From: Nocardioides sp. YR527
GTDB taxonomy: Bacteria; Actinomycetota; Actinomycetes; Propionibacteriales; Nocardioidaceae
Assembly (NCBI RefSeq): GCF_900101045.1
Contig: NZ_FNFN01000006.1
Span: 496,001 to 560,000, forward strand
DNA: 64,000 nt
Direction of reading: 5' to 3'
This document shows positions 15,920-24,506 of this stretch, in pieces. Each line of letters opens with the position of its first letter. The first letter of the stretch is position 1. Both the position numbers and the translations under genes were made by a program. Under the pieces are notes generated by a model. That model did no database searches. It was given only the letters and a program-made list of their open reading frames with translations, and was not told the origin of the DNA.

Positions 15920-17145
15920 GCTGGGCGGAGACTCTCGCGACCGCCTGGGACGCGGTGCGCTCGCACCGGCTGCGGTCGCTGCTGACGATGCTCGGCATCG
16001 TCATCGGCATCGCCTCCGTCATCCTCACCGTCGGCCTCGGCCAGGGTGCGCAGGACGAGGTCAAGAGCCAGATCAGCGCGCTGGGGAGCAACCTGCTGAT
16101 CGTCTCGCCGGGATCCTCGACCTCCTCGGAAGGCGTACGCGGCGGCTTCGGGTCGGCCTCGACGCTGACCCTCCCCGACGCCGAGGCGCTCGATGACGCC
16201 GAGGCCGCGCCGGACGTGAAGGCGGTCGCCCCGGTGACCACCTCGAACGCCCAGCTCGACACCGCCTCGACCAACTGGACGACCTCGCTGGTCGGTGCCA
16301 CGACCACGTGGCCGCAGGTGCGCAAGCGCGAGGTCGCGACCGGCCGGTTCTTCACCTCCGAGGAGGTCGCCTCGGGGGCGAAGGTGGTCGTGCTCGGCGC
16401 CGACACCGCCTCCGAGCTCTTCACCGGACCGGGCAGCCCCGTCGGGGAGACGGTCTCGGTCGGCGGCACCGCGCTGACCGTCATCGGGGTGCTGGAGTCG
16501 ACCGGCGCGAGCTCGTCGGGCTCCACCGAGGACGACACCGCGGTCACGCCGTTGGGCACCGCGAAGTCGCTGACCGGTTCGACCAGCAGCTCGGTCTCGA
16601 CGGTCTACGTCGAGGCGGTCTCCGACGAGGCCCTGCCGGCGGCCTACCAGGAGATCAACGCGCTGCTGCTCAACCTCCACGGGGTGAGCGCCGACGAGGC
16701 CGACTTCTCGATCTCCTCGCAGGACTCGCTGGTCGAGACCGCCAATGCCACCAACAAGACCCTGACGGTGCTCCTCGGCGGCATCGCGGCGATCTCGCTG
16801 CTCGTGGGCGGTATCGGCGTCATGAACATCATGCTCGTCTCCGTCACCGAGCGGATCCGCGAGATCGGCCTGCGCAAGGCCCTCGGCGCGACCCCGTCGG
16901 TGATCCGGCGCCAGTTCCTGGCCGAGGCATCCCTGCTCGGACTGGCCGGCGGTGTCGTCGGCATCGTCATCGCCGCCATCGGCGCCTGGGGTCTGCCCGG
17001 CCTGATCGACCAGCCCGTGTCCCTGTCCCTCCTCGCCACCGCCGCCGCGCTGGTCACCTCGTTGGCGCTCGGCGTCGGCTTCGGGGTCTACCCCGCCGGC
17101 CGGGCCGCTCGCCTGACCCCGATCGACGCGCTCCGCAGCGAGTGA
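15916..17145 (+). CDS. MacB-type FtsX-fold ABC permease
   Basis: 409 aa. Four membrane segments in the MacB layout: TM1 (about 17-40), a large extracytoplasmic MacB_PCD domain (about 45-275), then TM2-TM4 in the last 130 residues. TM2 starts at VLLGGIAAISLLVGGIGVMNIMLVSV and is followed by the signature TERIREIGLRKALGA. MacB-type pumps extrude peptides, macrolides or lipids by mechanotransmission across the envelope; this substrate is unknown. Confidence 0.93.
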   Translation: MSWAETLATAWDAVRSHRLRSLLTMLGIVIGIASVILTVGLGQGAQDEVKSQISALGSNLLIVSPGSSTSSEGVRGGFGSASTLTLPDAEALDDAEAAPDVKAVAPVTTSNAQLDTASTNWTTSLVGATTTWPQVRKREVATGRFFTSEEVASGAKVVVLGADTASELFTGPGSPVGETVSVGGTALTVIGVLESTGASSSGSTEDDTAVTPLGTAKSLTGSTSSSVSTVYVEAVSDEALPAAYQEINALLLNLHGVSADEADFSISSQDSLVETANATNKTLTVLLGGIAAISLLVGGIGVMNIMLVSVTERIREIGLRKALGATPSVIRRQFLAEASLLGLAGGVVGIVIAAIGAWGLPGLIDQPVSLSLLATAAALVTSLALGVGFGVYPAGRAARLTPIDALRSE

Positions 17146-17176
17146 CACCACCATCTCGACGTACGAAGGAATCTCG

Positions 17177-18064
17177 ATGACCAACACGTTCATGCCCAGC
17201 GCGCGCCGCTCCCGGGTGATGTCGCTCGCCGCCCTCGCCACGGTCGGGCTCATCGCCCTGACCGGTTGTGGTGCCGACAGCGACGCTGCCACCGACCAGC
17301 AGGGGCAGGGGTACGGCCAGGGCCAGGGGCAGGGACAGGGCCGCGGGATGGGCGGCGGCATGCCGGGCACCTCCGGCGAGATCGCCGCCATCGACGGCAG
17401 CACGCTGCAGGTCCAGGGCAGCGATGCCCAGACCGCGGTCACCTACACCGACGAGACCACGATCAGCCAGCAGGTCAGCGCCGCGCTGGCCGACGTCGCG
17501 GTCGGCAGCTGCGTCATGGTGACGACCGCCGACGACTCGGAGTCGAGCGAGACCGCTGTCACCGCCGGGACCGTCCGGATCACCGAGAAGACCGACGGGT
17601 CCTGCGCGGGCGGCGGTGGCTTCGGAGCCGGCCAGCGACCCGAGGGTGACGCTTCGGGTGCGCCCGAGGGGATGCCGTCGGACATGCCCAGCGACATGCC
17701 CGAGGGGATGCCGTCGGGCGGCCCCGGTGGCATGGGCGGCGGCATGGGCACCTCCGGTGAGGTGACCGAGGTCAGTGACTCGGGCTTCACCGTGGCAGCC
17801 ACCTCGCGCGACTCCGAGGAGACGACATCGGTCACGGTCACGGTCGGCTCCGAGACCACCTACACGACCACGAAGACGGCCACCAAGAGCGCTCTGGTCG
17901 TCGGCACCTGCGTGACCGCCACCGGCGAGGCCGACGACACCGGGGCGGTCACCGCCGAGCGGATCTCGGTCTCCGACCCGGTCGAGGGTGAGTGCACCAC
18001 CGGCTTCGGTGGCCGCGGCGGGATGCCGGGCGGCGCGCCGGGCCAGGACGGGGCGTCCTCGTGA
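17177..18064 (+). CDS. DUF5666-like secreted lipoprotein with Met/Gly-rich linkers
   Basis: 295 aa. The lipobox is LIALTGC with Cys31. Two copies of a beta domain resembling DUF5666 follow (each beginning SGEI/SGEV and ending SCVMV or TCVTA), separated by Gln/Gly and Met/Pro/Gly/Asp-rich stretches such as EGMPSDMPSDMPEGMPSGG. The C-terminus is GGMPGGAPGQ. It sits between two adaptor genes and overlaps the second by 4 bp, so it is probably a surface partner of the exporter. Its function is unknown. GAAGGA precedes the ATG. Confidence 0.85.
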   Translation: MTNTFMPSARRSRVMSLAALATVGLIALTGCGADSDAATDQQGQGYGQGQGQGQGRGMGGGMPGTSGEIAAIDGSTLQVQGSDAQTAVTYTDETTISQQVSAALADVAVGSCVMVTTADDSESSETAVTAGTVRITEKTDGSCAGGGGFGAGQRPEGDASGAPEGMPSDMPSDMPEGMPSGGPGGMGGGMGTSGEVTEVSDSGFTVAATSRDSEETTSVTVTVGSETTYTTTKTATKSALVVGTCVTATGEADDTGAVTAERISVSDPVEGECTTGFGGRGGMPGGAPGQDGASS

Positions 18065-19956
18065 GGCGCGTCTCCCGTACCTGGGTCAAGGCGGCCTCCG
18101 GTGCCGCGGCGCTGATCGTGGTCGCGGGCGGCGGCTACACGGCGTACGCAGCGACCGCCTCGTCCTCGGCCGGCTACCGCACCGCCGCGGTCACCACCGC
18201 AGACGTGGAGCAGACCCTCTCGCTGACCGGCACCGTCGCGCCCAACGGCCGCGCCGATCTCGCCTTCGCCACCGACGGGACCGTCGAGGCCGTCGTCGCC
18301 GAGGGCGAGACCGTGAAGAAGAACCAGGTGGTGGCCCGGTTGGACCGTACGTCACTGAAGAAGTCGCTCACCGCCGCCAAGGCCACGCTCGCCGCGGCCC
18401 GGGCGCAGTTGGCGAGCGACAAGGAGGCTCAGCTCTCCGGTGTCTCCTCGACGTCGGCCTCCGGCTCGGGGACGACCGCCTCGCCGAGCTCCGCGACCGG
18501 CGCCTCGCCTTCGAACGAGGTCGTCGCGGCAGTCTGGACAGGGACGACCTCGACGACCGCGAGCGGCGTCTCGACCGGCGGATCGACCGACGCGACGGCC
18601 GATCTGGTCGCCACGGTGAAGAGGCTGCAGAACGCCGTGGTCTCGGCCCAGAAGGCGCTCGACGCCGCCGACACCGAGCTCGGCACCGCGCAGACCGACC
18701 TCGCCTCGGCCCTGGAGAAGCTGACCGCGTTGGTCGCCTCCGGCGGCACCCTCGACGAGGACGGTGAGCTCGCCGGCGCGCTGAAGGCTGCCCAGGAGTC
18801 CTGTGGCCAGGACACCTCCGAGGCCTGCGACGCGGACCTGGAGACCGCGCTCGGCGCCCAGGACTCGGCCGGTGGGACCGTCACCGAGGCCACCGCGCTG
18901 CTCGGCTCGGCCCAGTCGGCCGTCGCCGAGGCCAAGACGGCGGTGACGACCGCGAAGGCCGACCTGAAGGACTACATCGCGCAGCTGGACGAGACGCTCG
19001 CGAGCGCCGGTTCGTCCGGTGGGGACGGCCCGGACCAGTCCGGCGGCGGCCAGCAGGATTCGGGGCAGTCCTCCGGTGGGTCCGGTCAGATGCCGAGCAC
19101 CGGCGGCGCCCAGGGCGAGCAGAGCGGCGGCGGCCAGAGCGGGTCGGGCGCCACCGGCGGGTCGGGTGCCTCCGGTGGATCCGGTGGATCGGGTGGCTCC
19201 GGCGGAGGACAGAGCGTGACCGCCGCGACCCTGGCCAAGGACCAGGCCGAGATCGACCGGGCGAAGGCCGACGTCGCCGAGGCCAAGGCTGCGCTCGCGG
19301 GTGCGGTGCTGAAGGCACCGGCCGCGGGCACGGTCGCCTCGGTCGCCGTGAAGAAGGGCGAGAGCGCGTCAGCCGGCACCGAGGCGGTGACCCTCATCGC
19401 CGAGGGCCTGACCAGCGTGGAGCTGACCGTCAGCGCCACCCAGGTCGAGCAGCTCCGGACCGGTCAGGTCGCCGACGTCACCCCGGCGGGTGCCGAGGAG
19501 CCGCTCCCGGGCAAGGTCACCCTGGTCGGCCAGGTCCCCGACACCTCCTCGGGGAGCAGCACCTTCCCGGTGACCGTCACTCTCGATGAGACCGGTCTCG
19601 ACCTCCTCGCCGGCAACATGGCCACCGTCGAGGTCGTGGTCGGCTCCGCGGAGGACGTGGCGACGATCCCGGCCTCTGCCCTCTCCAACGGCTCGGTGCT
19701 GGTCCTCGACGGTGACACGACCGAGCGCAAGCAGGTCACCACCGGCCTGGTCGGCACCACCCGGATCGAGGTCACCGACGGCCTCGAGAAGGGGCAGCGG
19801 GTCGTCCTGGCCGACCTCTCCCAGGACCTGCCGAGCGGCGATACCTCCGAGGAGCGGAGCTTCGGACGTACGGGCGGCGGCAACAACGTGCAGATGCCGG
19901 GTGGTGGTGGCCCCGGCGGGCAGGGTGGCGGCATGCCAGGTGGCGCTCAGCGATGA
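18061..19956 (+). CDS. HlyD/MacA-type adaptor (second, long)
   Basis: 631 aa from GTG 18061, which overlaps the lipoprotein stop; an earlier open frame from 17992 is not used. One membrane anchor (about 10-30) is followed by a lipoyl half (VEQTLSLTGTVAPNGRADLAF), a long coiled-coil region (about 90-320), a Gly/Ser/Gln-rich linker (about 320-385), the second half (KAPAAGTVASVAVKKGES) and a barrel. The C-terminus is Met/Gly-rich and ends PGGAQR. It is much longer than usual adaptors. There is no second permease in the operon, so both adaptors may serve the same MacB pump. Confidence 0.87.
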   Translation: MRRVSRTWVKAASGAAALIVVAGGGYTAYAATASSSAGYRTAAVTTADVEQTLSLTGTVAPNGRADLAFATDGTVEAVVAEGETVKKNQVVARLDRTSLKKSLTAAKATLAAARAQLASDKEAQLSGVSSTSASGSGTTASPSSATGASPSNEVVAAVWTGTTSTTASGVSTGGSTDATADLVATVKRLQNAVVSAQKALDAADTELGTAQTDLASALEKLTALVASGGTLDEDGELAGALKAAQESCGQDTSEACDADLETALGAQDSAGGTVTEATALLGSAQSAVAEAKTAVTTAKADLKDYIAQLDETLASAGSSGGDGPDQSGGGQQDSGQSSGGSGQMPSTGGAQGEQSGGGQSGSGATGGSGASGGSGGSGGSGGGQSVTAATLAKDQAEIDRAKADVAEAKAALAGAVLKAPAAGTVASVAVKKGESASAGTEAVTLIAEGLTSVELTVSATQVEQLRTGQVADVTPAGAEEPLPGKVTLVGQVPDTSSGSSTFPVTVTLDETGLDLLAGNMATVEVVVGSAEDVATIPASALSNGSVLVLDGDTTERKQVTTGLVGTTRIEVTDGLEKGQRVVLADLSQDLPSGDTSEERSFGRTGGGNNVQMPGGGGPGGQGGGMPGGAQR

Positions 19957-19991
19957 CCCCGGCGATGACCCGGCGATGACCCGGCGATGAC
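19951..19991. repeat. 11-bp tandem repeat upstream of a response-regulator gene
   Basis: GGCGATGACCC is repeated at 19961-19971, 19972-19982 and partly 19983-19991, with a degenerate copy at 19951-19960 that overlaps the end of the second adaptor gene. The 11-bp period matches one helical turn. It lies about 60-90 bp before the OmpR-type regulator gene at 20051 and could be its binding site. Confidence 0.55.
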
Positions 19992-20050
19992 ATCGACACG
20001 CCACAGCGACCTCACAGGCACCGCACAGCAAACGGCCGCATGATGGAGTC

Positions 20051-20776
20051 ATGACTGCTGGAGGACAGGATCTGACCCGCGCCGACGGGTCGCCGCTGCG
20101 GGTGCTCGTCGTCGACGACGAGGTGAACATCGCCGAGCTGATCGCGATGGCGCTGCGGTTCGAGGGCTGGGAGATCACCATGGCCCACTCCGGCTCCAAG
20201 GCCGTCGCCGCTGCGAAGGAGACCGCTCCCGACGCGATCGTGCTCGACTGGATGCTGCCCGACTTCGACGGGCTCGAGGTCCTGCGCCGGGTGCGGTCGA
20301 CCAACCCGGGCGTACCCGTCCTCTTCCTCACCGCCAAGGACGCGGTCGAGGACCGGGTCGCCGGGCTGACCGCGGGTGGTGACGACTACGTGACCAAGCC
20401 GTTCTCGCTCGAGGAGCTCGTCGCCCGGCTGCGTGGGCTGATGCGGCGGGCCGGTGCGACGCGGGTCGAGGAGCACTCGGTGATCCGCGTCGGCGACCTG
20501 ACGATGGACGAGGACTCCCGCGAGGTGCACCGTGCCGGGGAGGAGGTCAGCCTCACCGCGACCGAGTTCGAGCTGCTCCGCTTCCTGATGCGCAACCCCC
20601 GCCGGGTCCTGTCCAAGGCCCAGATCCTCGACCGGGTGTGGTCCTACGACTTCGGTGGCCAGGCCAACGTCGTCGAGCTCTACATCTCCTACCTGCGCAA
20701 GAAGATCGACGCCGGCCGCGAGCCGATGATCCACACCATGCGCGGCGCCGGCTATGTGCTGAAGGCCGCTGAGTGA
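20051..20776 (+). CDS. OmpR-family response regulator
   Basis: 241 aa. The receiver has VLVVDDEVN, the phospho-acceptor Asp66 in IVLDWMLPDFDGLEVL and Lys in DDYVTKPFS. The C-terminal winged helix is complete (LTATEFELLRFLMRNPRRVLSKAQIL and VVELYISYLRKKID, GAGYVLKAAE end). It is followed at 80 bp by its HAMP kinase and preceded by the adaptor/exporter genes and the 11-bp repeat, so control of that exporter is the natural inference. Confidence 0.93.
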   Translation: MTAGGQDLTRADGSPLRVLVVDDEVNIAELIAMALRFEGWEITMAHSGSKAVAAAKETAPDAIVLDWMLPDFDGLEVLRRVRSTNPGVPVLFLTAKDAVEDRVAGLTAGGDDYVTKPFSLEELVARLRGLMRRAGATRVEEHSVIRVGDLTMDEDSREVHRAGEEVSLTATEFELLRFLMRNPRRVLSKAQILDRVWSYDFGGQANVVELYISYLRKKIDAGREPMIHTMRGAGYVLKAAE

Positions 20777-20810
20777 ACGAGCGTCAGCGAGTGAACCGTC
20801 AAAGTGTCAC

Positions 20811-20855
20811 GCGACCACGTCCGTACCATGGCGCTTGCGCGACGGAGGTGGTCGC
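20811..20855 (+). promoter_or_regulatory. RNA hairpin covering the kinase ribosome-binding site
   Basis: Bases 20811-20824 are complementary at 13 of 14 positions to 20842-20855, with a 17-nt loop. The 3' arm contains GGAGGTGG, the ribosome-binding site, and ends directly before GTG 20856. Folding would hide the site and lower kinase translation. Confidence 0.6.
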
Positions 20856-22280
20856 GTGAGCGGCGGCCGTCTCAAGCGACTGGTCGCGCCGCTCAGCTCG
20901 CGCCTGGTCATCACCGCGGTCTCCCTGGTGCTGGTCGTCTCGCTCCTGATCGCCACCTTCGCGACGATCGCGCTGCGCGAGACGTTGATGGACCGTCTCG
21001 ACCGGGACGTCAAGGAGATGGCGATGTCGGTGAGTCGACCGCGACCCGCGGGGATGCCCAACATTCCGCCGGGTGCGATCCGAGCGGTCTTCCCGGAGTC
21101 CTCTGCCACGGACAGCCAGATCGGCGGGTTCGACCCGGACGCGGAGGACGAGCTGTCCGAGGCGGACCTCGACATCCTCGAGGACGTACGCGTCGATGCC
21201 CGACCACACGATGTCGATCTGGACGAAGGCACCTACCGAGTGGTCGCCCAGTCCGGCTTCCTCGGCACGGGTGAGCAGGCGGTGCAGGTCGTCGGGATGT
21301 CGACCGACGAGGTCGACAACACCATCGAGAGCCTGATCTTCTGGGAGGCCCTGCTGACCCTGCTGGGTGTGCTGGCTGCCGCGGGCGCCGGCTACGTCAT
21401 CGTGCGCCGCCAGCTCAGCCCGCTGCGCGAGGTCGCCGCCACCGCGCACACCGTCGCCGCGCTTCCGCTCTCTTCCGGGGAGGTCTCGGTGAGCGAGCGG
21501 GTGCCCGAGCGACTCACTGATGAGGACACCGAGGTCGGCCAGGTCGGTGCCGCGCTCAACTCGCTGCTCGACCATGTCGAGACCTCGCTGGCCGAACGTC
21601 ACCGCAGCGAGCAGCAGGTACGCCAGTTCGTCGCCGACGCCTCCCACGAGCTGCGCACCCCGCTGACCACCATCCGCGGCTACACCGAGCTGGCCCAGCA
21701 GCGGCCCGAAGCGGTCCCGGCGGCGCTCGGCAAGGTCGAGGAGGAGTCGCTGCGGATGACCGCGCTGGTCGAGGACCTGCTCCTGCTCGCGCGCCTCGAC
21801 CAGGGCCGACCGCTCGCCCGCGACTCGGTCGACCTGACCCGGCTGCTCCTCGAGGCCGTCGACGACGCCCGCGTCGTCGACCCCTCACACACCTGGCGGC
21901 TCGAGCTTCCGGCCGGCGCCGACTCCGGTGAGGCCGAGGTGATCGTCACCGGCGACGCCCAGCGACTCCACCAGGTGATCAGCAACCTGCTCACCAACGA
22001 GCGCCGGCACACGCCCGCCGGCACCACGGTCACGGTCCGCGTACGTCCTGACGGCTTCGACGTCCACGACGACGGCCCCGGCTTCCCTCCGGCCCTGGTC
22101 CCGCACGCGTTCGAGCGCTTCACCCGCGCCGACGAGGCCCGGCAGCGCGACGGCGGCGCCGGCCTCGGTCTCGCCCTCGTCCACGCCATCGTCACCTCCC
22201 ACGGCGGCACCGTGACCCTCGCCAGTGCTCCGGGCGACACCACGATCGCCGTACGCCTCCCGCGCTCGTCCGAGGGATGA
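20856..22280 (+). CDS. HAMP sensor histidine kinase
   Basis: 474 aa from GTG 20856 with GGAGGTGG just upstream; a TTG at 20835 is in frame but less likely. TM1 (about 13-38), an extracytoplasmic sensor rich in Pro and acidic residues, TM2 (near 160-182), HAMP, then HisKA with His264 in ADASHELRTP. The ATPase has N-box NLLTNERRH (an unusual N-box, with ERRH in place of the common AxxH) and G-boxes DDGPGFP and GAGLGLAL. It pairs with the OmpR regulator upstream. Confidence 0.92.
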   Translation: MSGGRLKRLVAPLSSRLVITAVSLVLVVSLLIATFATIALRETLMDRLDRDVKEMAMSVSRPRPAGMPNIPPGAIRAVFPESSATDSQIGGFDPDAEDELSEADLDILEDVRVDARPHDVDLDEGTYRVVAQSGFLGTGEQAVQVVGMSTDEVDNTIESLIFWEALLTLLGVLAAAGAGYVIVRRQLSPLREVAATAHTVAALPLSSGEVSVSERVPERLTDEDTEVGQVGAALNSLLDHVETSLAERHRSEQQVRQFVADASHELRTPLTTIRGYTELAQQRPEAVPAALGKVEEESLRMTALVEDLLLLARLDQGRPLARDSVDLTRLLLEAVDDARVVDPSHTWRLELPAGADSGEAEVIVTGDAQRLHQVISNLLTNERRHTPAGTTVTVRVRPDGFDVHDDGPGFPPALVPHAFERFTRADEARQRDGGAGLGLALVHAIVTSHGGTVTLASAPGDTTIAVRLPRSSEG

Positions 22281-22298
22281 GGTGGGGTTTTCCCTACC
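22281..22298. other. Short inverted repeat between the kinase and ABC genes
   Basis: Right after the kinase stop, GGTGGGG (22281-22287) and CCCTACC (22292-22298) flank TTTT, pairing at six of seven positions plus a G-T. It could be a weak terminator or an operator for the following ABC genes. No further structure is evident to 22389 apart from AGGAG before the next ATG. Confidence 0.35.
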
Positions 22299-22389
22299 CG
22301 GTTCGGCTCCTTGAGCCCATCGTGGGTGAGCGGCCGGTTCCTTAGCGTCGAAGGGTGACATCAGCCACCCGAAACCGCAGGAGCCACCC

Positions 22390-23157
22390 ATGACCACACC
22401 CGCCCTCGAGGTCACCGGCCTCACCAGGACCTACGGCACCGGTGCGGCCGCCGTGGCCGCACTCAACGGACTCGACCTGGTCTGCGCGCCGGGCACGTTC
22501 ACCGCCGTGATGGGGCCCTCCGGCTCCGGCAAGTCCACCTTCCTGACCTGTGCCGGAGCGCTGGAGCAGCCCACGGGCGGCCGGGTCGTCATCGCCGGCC
22601 AGGACGTCACCGAGCTGACCGAGGCACGCCGGACCAGGCTGCGCCGCGAGCGCATCGGGTTCGTCTTCCAGGGCTTCCACCTGCTGCCCTACCTCACCGC
22701 CGAGCAGAACGTCGCGCTGCCGCTGCGGCTGGCCGGTGGCCGGATCGACGCGGCGGCCCGTCCCCGGATCCGCGAGCTGCTCGACCGCGTCGGTCTGGGC
22801 GATCGCACCGGGCACCTGCCGGCACAGCTCTCCGGCGGCCAGCAGCAGCGGGTCGCGATCGCCCGGGCGCTGGCGACCGGCCCCGACATCATCCTCGCCG
22901 ACGAGCCCACCGGAGCCCTCGACTCGCACACGGCCGCCTCGGTGCTCGCCCTGCTCCGGAGCCTCGTCCGCGAGCTCGGTGCGACCGTGGTGATGGTGAC
23001 CCACGACCCGGTCGCCGCTGCGTACGCGGACAGCGTGGTCTTCCTCGTCGACGGCCGCGCCGTGGGGCGGATGGAGAACCCCGCCGCCGAGGCCGTCGCC
23101 GGCCAGATGGCGCATCTCGACGAGCTCACCGCCCGGACCGAGCAGGAGCTCGTGTGA
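22390..23157 (+). CDS. ABC transporter ATPase (MacB/FtsE-like group)
   Basis: 255 aa with Walker A GPSGSGKST, Q-loop FQGFHLLPYL, signature LSGGQQQR, Walker B IILADEPTGALD and switch His in VTHDPVA. Its stop overlaps the permease start. ATPase, single large permease and DesK/NarL-type pair form one operon, the usual layout of actinobacterial antimicrobial-resistance or lipid exporters; the substrate is unknown. Confidence 0.94.
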   Translation: MTTPALEVTGLTRTYGTGAAAVAALNGLDLVCAPGTFTAVMGPSGSGKSTFLTCAGALEQPTGGRVVIAGQDVTELTEARRTRLRRERIGFVFQGFHLLPYLTAEQNVALPLRLAGGRIDAAARPRIRELLDRVGLGDRTGHLPAQLSGGQQQRVAIARALATGPDIILADEPTGALDSHTAASVLALLRSLVRELGATVVMVTHDPVAAAYADSVVFLVDGRAVGRMENPAAEAVAGQMAHLDELTARTEQELV

Positions 23158-24506
23158 TGCTGACCCTGGCACTGCGCTCGCTGCGCCACCGCGCCACCGC
23201 CATGACCGCGACCTTCGTCGCGATCCTGCTGGGCACGGCCGTGATGGGGTCGTTCACGCCGTTGATCCAGGTCGCCCTCGAACCCGGCACGCCGAGCGCC
23301 GAGCGGGAGACCCTGCTCATCCTCGGGGGAGTGGTCGGAGCCTGGGGCACCGTCATCGCGCTCTTCTCGATCGTCTCCACCGTCGGGGTCACCGTCCGGC
23401 AGCGCGAGGTCGAGATCGGTCTGCTGCGCACCGTCGGTGCCGAGCCCCGTCAGGTCCGCGCCCTGGTGCGGGCGGAGACTCTCCTGGTCGCGCTCGTCGC
23501 CGCCGTCCTCGGAGCCGCCGTGGCGAGCCTGACCAGCCGAGCGCTCCTCGACCTGCTGCAGTCCGGCGGCGTCGTCAGCGAGCAGGTCGCCCACTCGGGC
23601 GGCTTGACCGCGCTCGCCGCGACCGTCGTCCTGCTCCTGCTCGTCTCCCTGACCGCCGCCGGCATGGCCGGGTCACGTGCCTCCCGGGGACCGGCGACGG
23701 TCGTCCTCTCCGAAGCCAGGACAGGCACCGGTCGGCTCGCCTGGTGGCGCTGGGTGGTGGCCGCGGTCGCTGTCGGCCTCGCCTCGTCCTCGGTCGCGAT
23801 GACCATGGCCACGGGCAAGGACGCCGCTGACCCGTCTGAGGCGATGGCGATGACCGGCTCCCTCGGCCTTGTGGTCGCGGTGGGTCTCGCGGCGCTGGCA
23901 CCGCTGCTGCTGCGGGCCGGCAGCTGGGTGCTGCGGCCGCTGCTGGGCGGCACGAGCGGTCACCTGGCGGCGTACAACACCTCGCGCAGGTCCCACCTGC
24001 TCGCCGGGGTTCTCGCGCCGGTCATGGTGCTCTCCGCGGCCTCGGTCAGCATCCTGATGCTGGTCGGGATCGACGAGCGAACGCTGCCCACCGGTCTGCC
24101 CCCGGAGGTCGTCGAGGGCTTCGAGACGGCCAACCTGCTCAACAACGTCGTCACCGCGATGATCTGCGCGTTCGCCGCGATCATGGTCGTCAACGCCTTC
24201 GCCGCCCTCCTCGCCGACCGCCGCCTGGAGCTGTACAGGCTGCGGCTGCTCGGCGCCACTCCAGGTCAGGTGCGCGGCTCCATCCTCGCCGAGGCCGGCG
24301 TGGTCGCCGCGGTCGGCACCGTCATCGGTCTGCTCGCCGCGCAGGCGACGATCGTCCCGTTCGCCTACGTCCGGGGTGAGGGCCTGGTTCCCGACGCACA
24401 GCTCTGGCTGCCGCCCGTGCTGGTGGCCGGTGCCGTGGCGCTCACGCTGGTCTCCGCGGCCGGCGCGACGAGCCGGGCATTACGCACGACGTCCGGCGCT
24501 CGCTGA
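23157..24506 (+). CDS. FtsX-fold ABC permease
   Basis: 449 aa from ATG 23157, which overlaps the ATPase stop; a GTG one codon earlier is also possible. I count about eight to ten hydrophobic segments, with two FtsX-like blocks: VTVRQREVEIGLLRTVGAEPRQVRALV in the first half and LADRRLELYRLRLLGATPGQV in the second. This is the two-FtsX-domain layout. It carries a rare TTA codon at 24480-24482. Its TGA overlaps the kinase ATG. Confidence 0.92.
   Translation: MLTLALRSLRHRATAMTATFVAILLGTAVMGSFTPLIQVALEPGTPSAERETLLILGGVVGAWGTVIALFSIVSTVGVTVRQREVEIGLLRTVGAEPRQVRALVRAETLLVALVAAVLGAAVASLTSRALLDLLQSGGVVSEQVAHSGGLTALAATVVLLLLVSLTAAGMAGSRASRGPATVVLSEARTGTGRLAWWRWVVAAVAVGLASSSVAMTMATGKDAADPSEAMAMTGSLGLVVAVGLAALAPLLLRAGSWVLRPLLGGTSGHLAAYNTSRRSHLLAGVLAPVMVLSAASVSILMLVGIDERTLPTGLPPEVVEGFETANLLNNVVTAMICAFAAIMVVNAFAALLADRRLELYRLRLLGATPGQVRGSILAEAGVVAAVGTVIGLLAAQATIVPFAYVRGEGLVPDAQLWLPPVLVAGAVALTLVSAAGATSRALRTTSGAR

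Noticed and set aside
15406..17442. 678-codon minus-strand frame opposite the ABC exporter
   Set aside because: Shadow of the ATPase, permease and lipoprotein genes; no conserved motif of its own.
19019..19219. Repeat region or insertion in the second adaptor gene
   Set aside because: The DNA repetitiveness comes from codons of a Gly/Ser-rich linker; the frame is intact.
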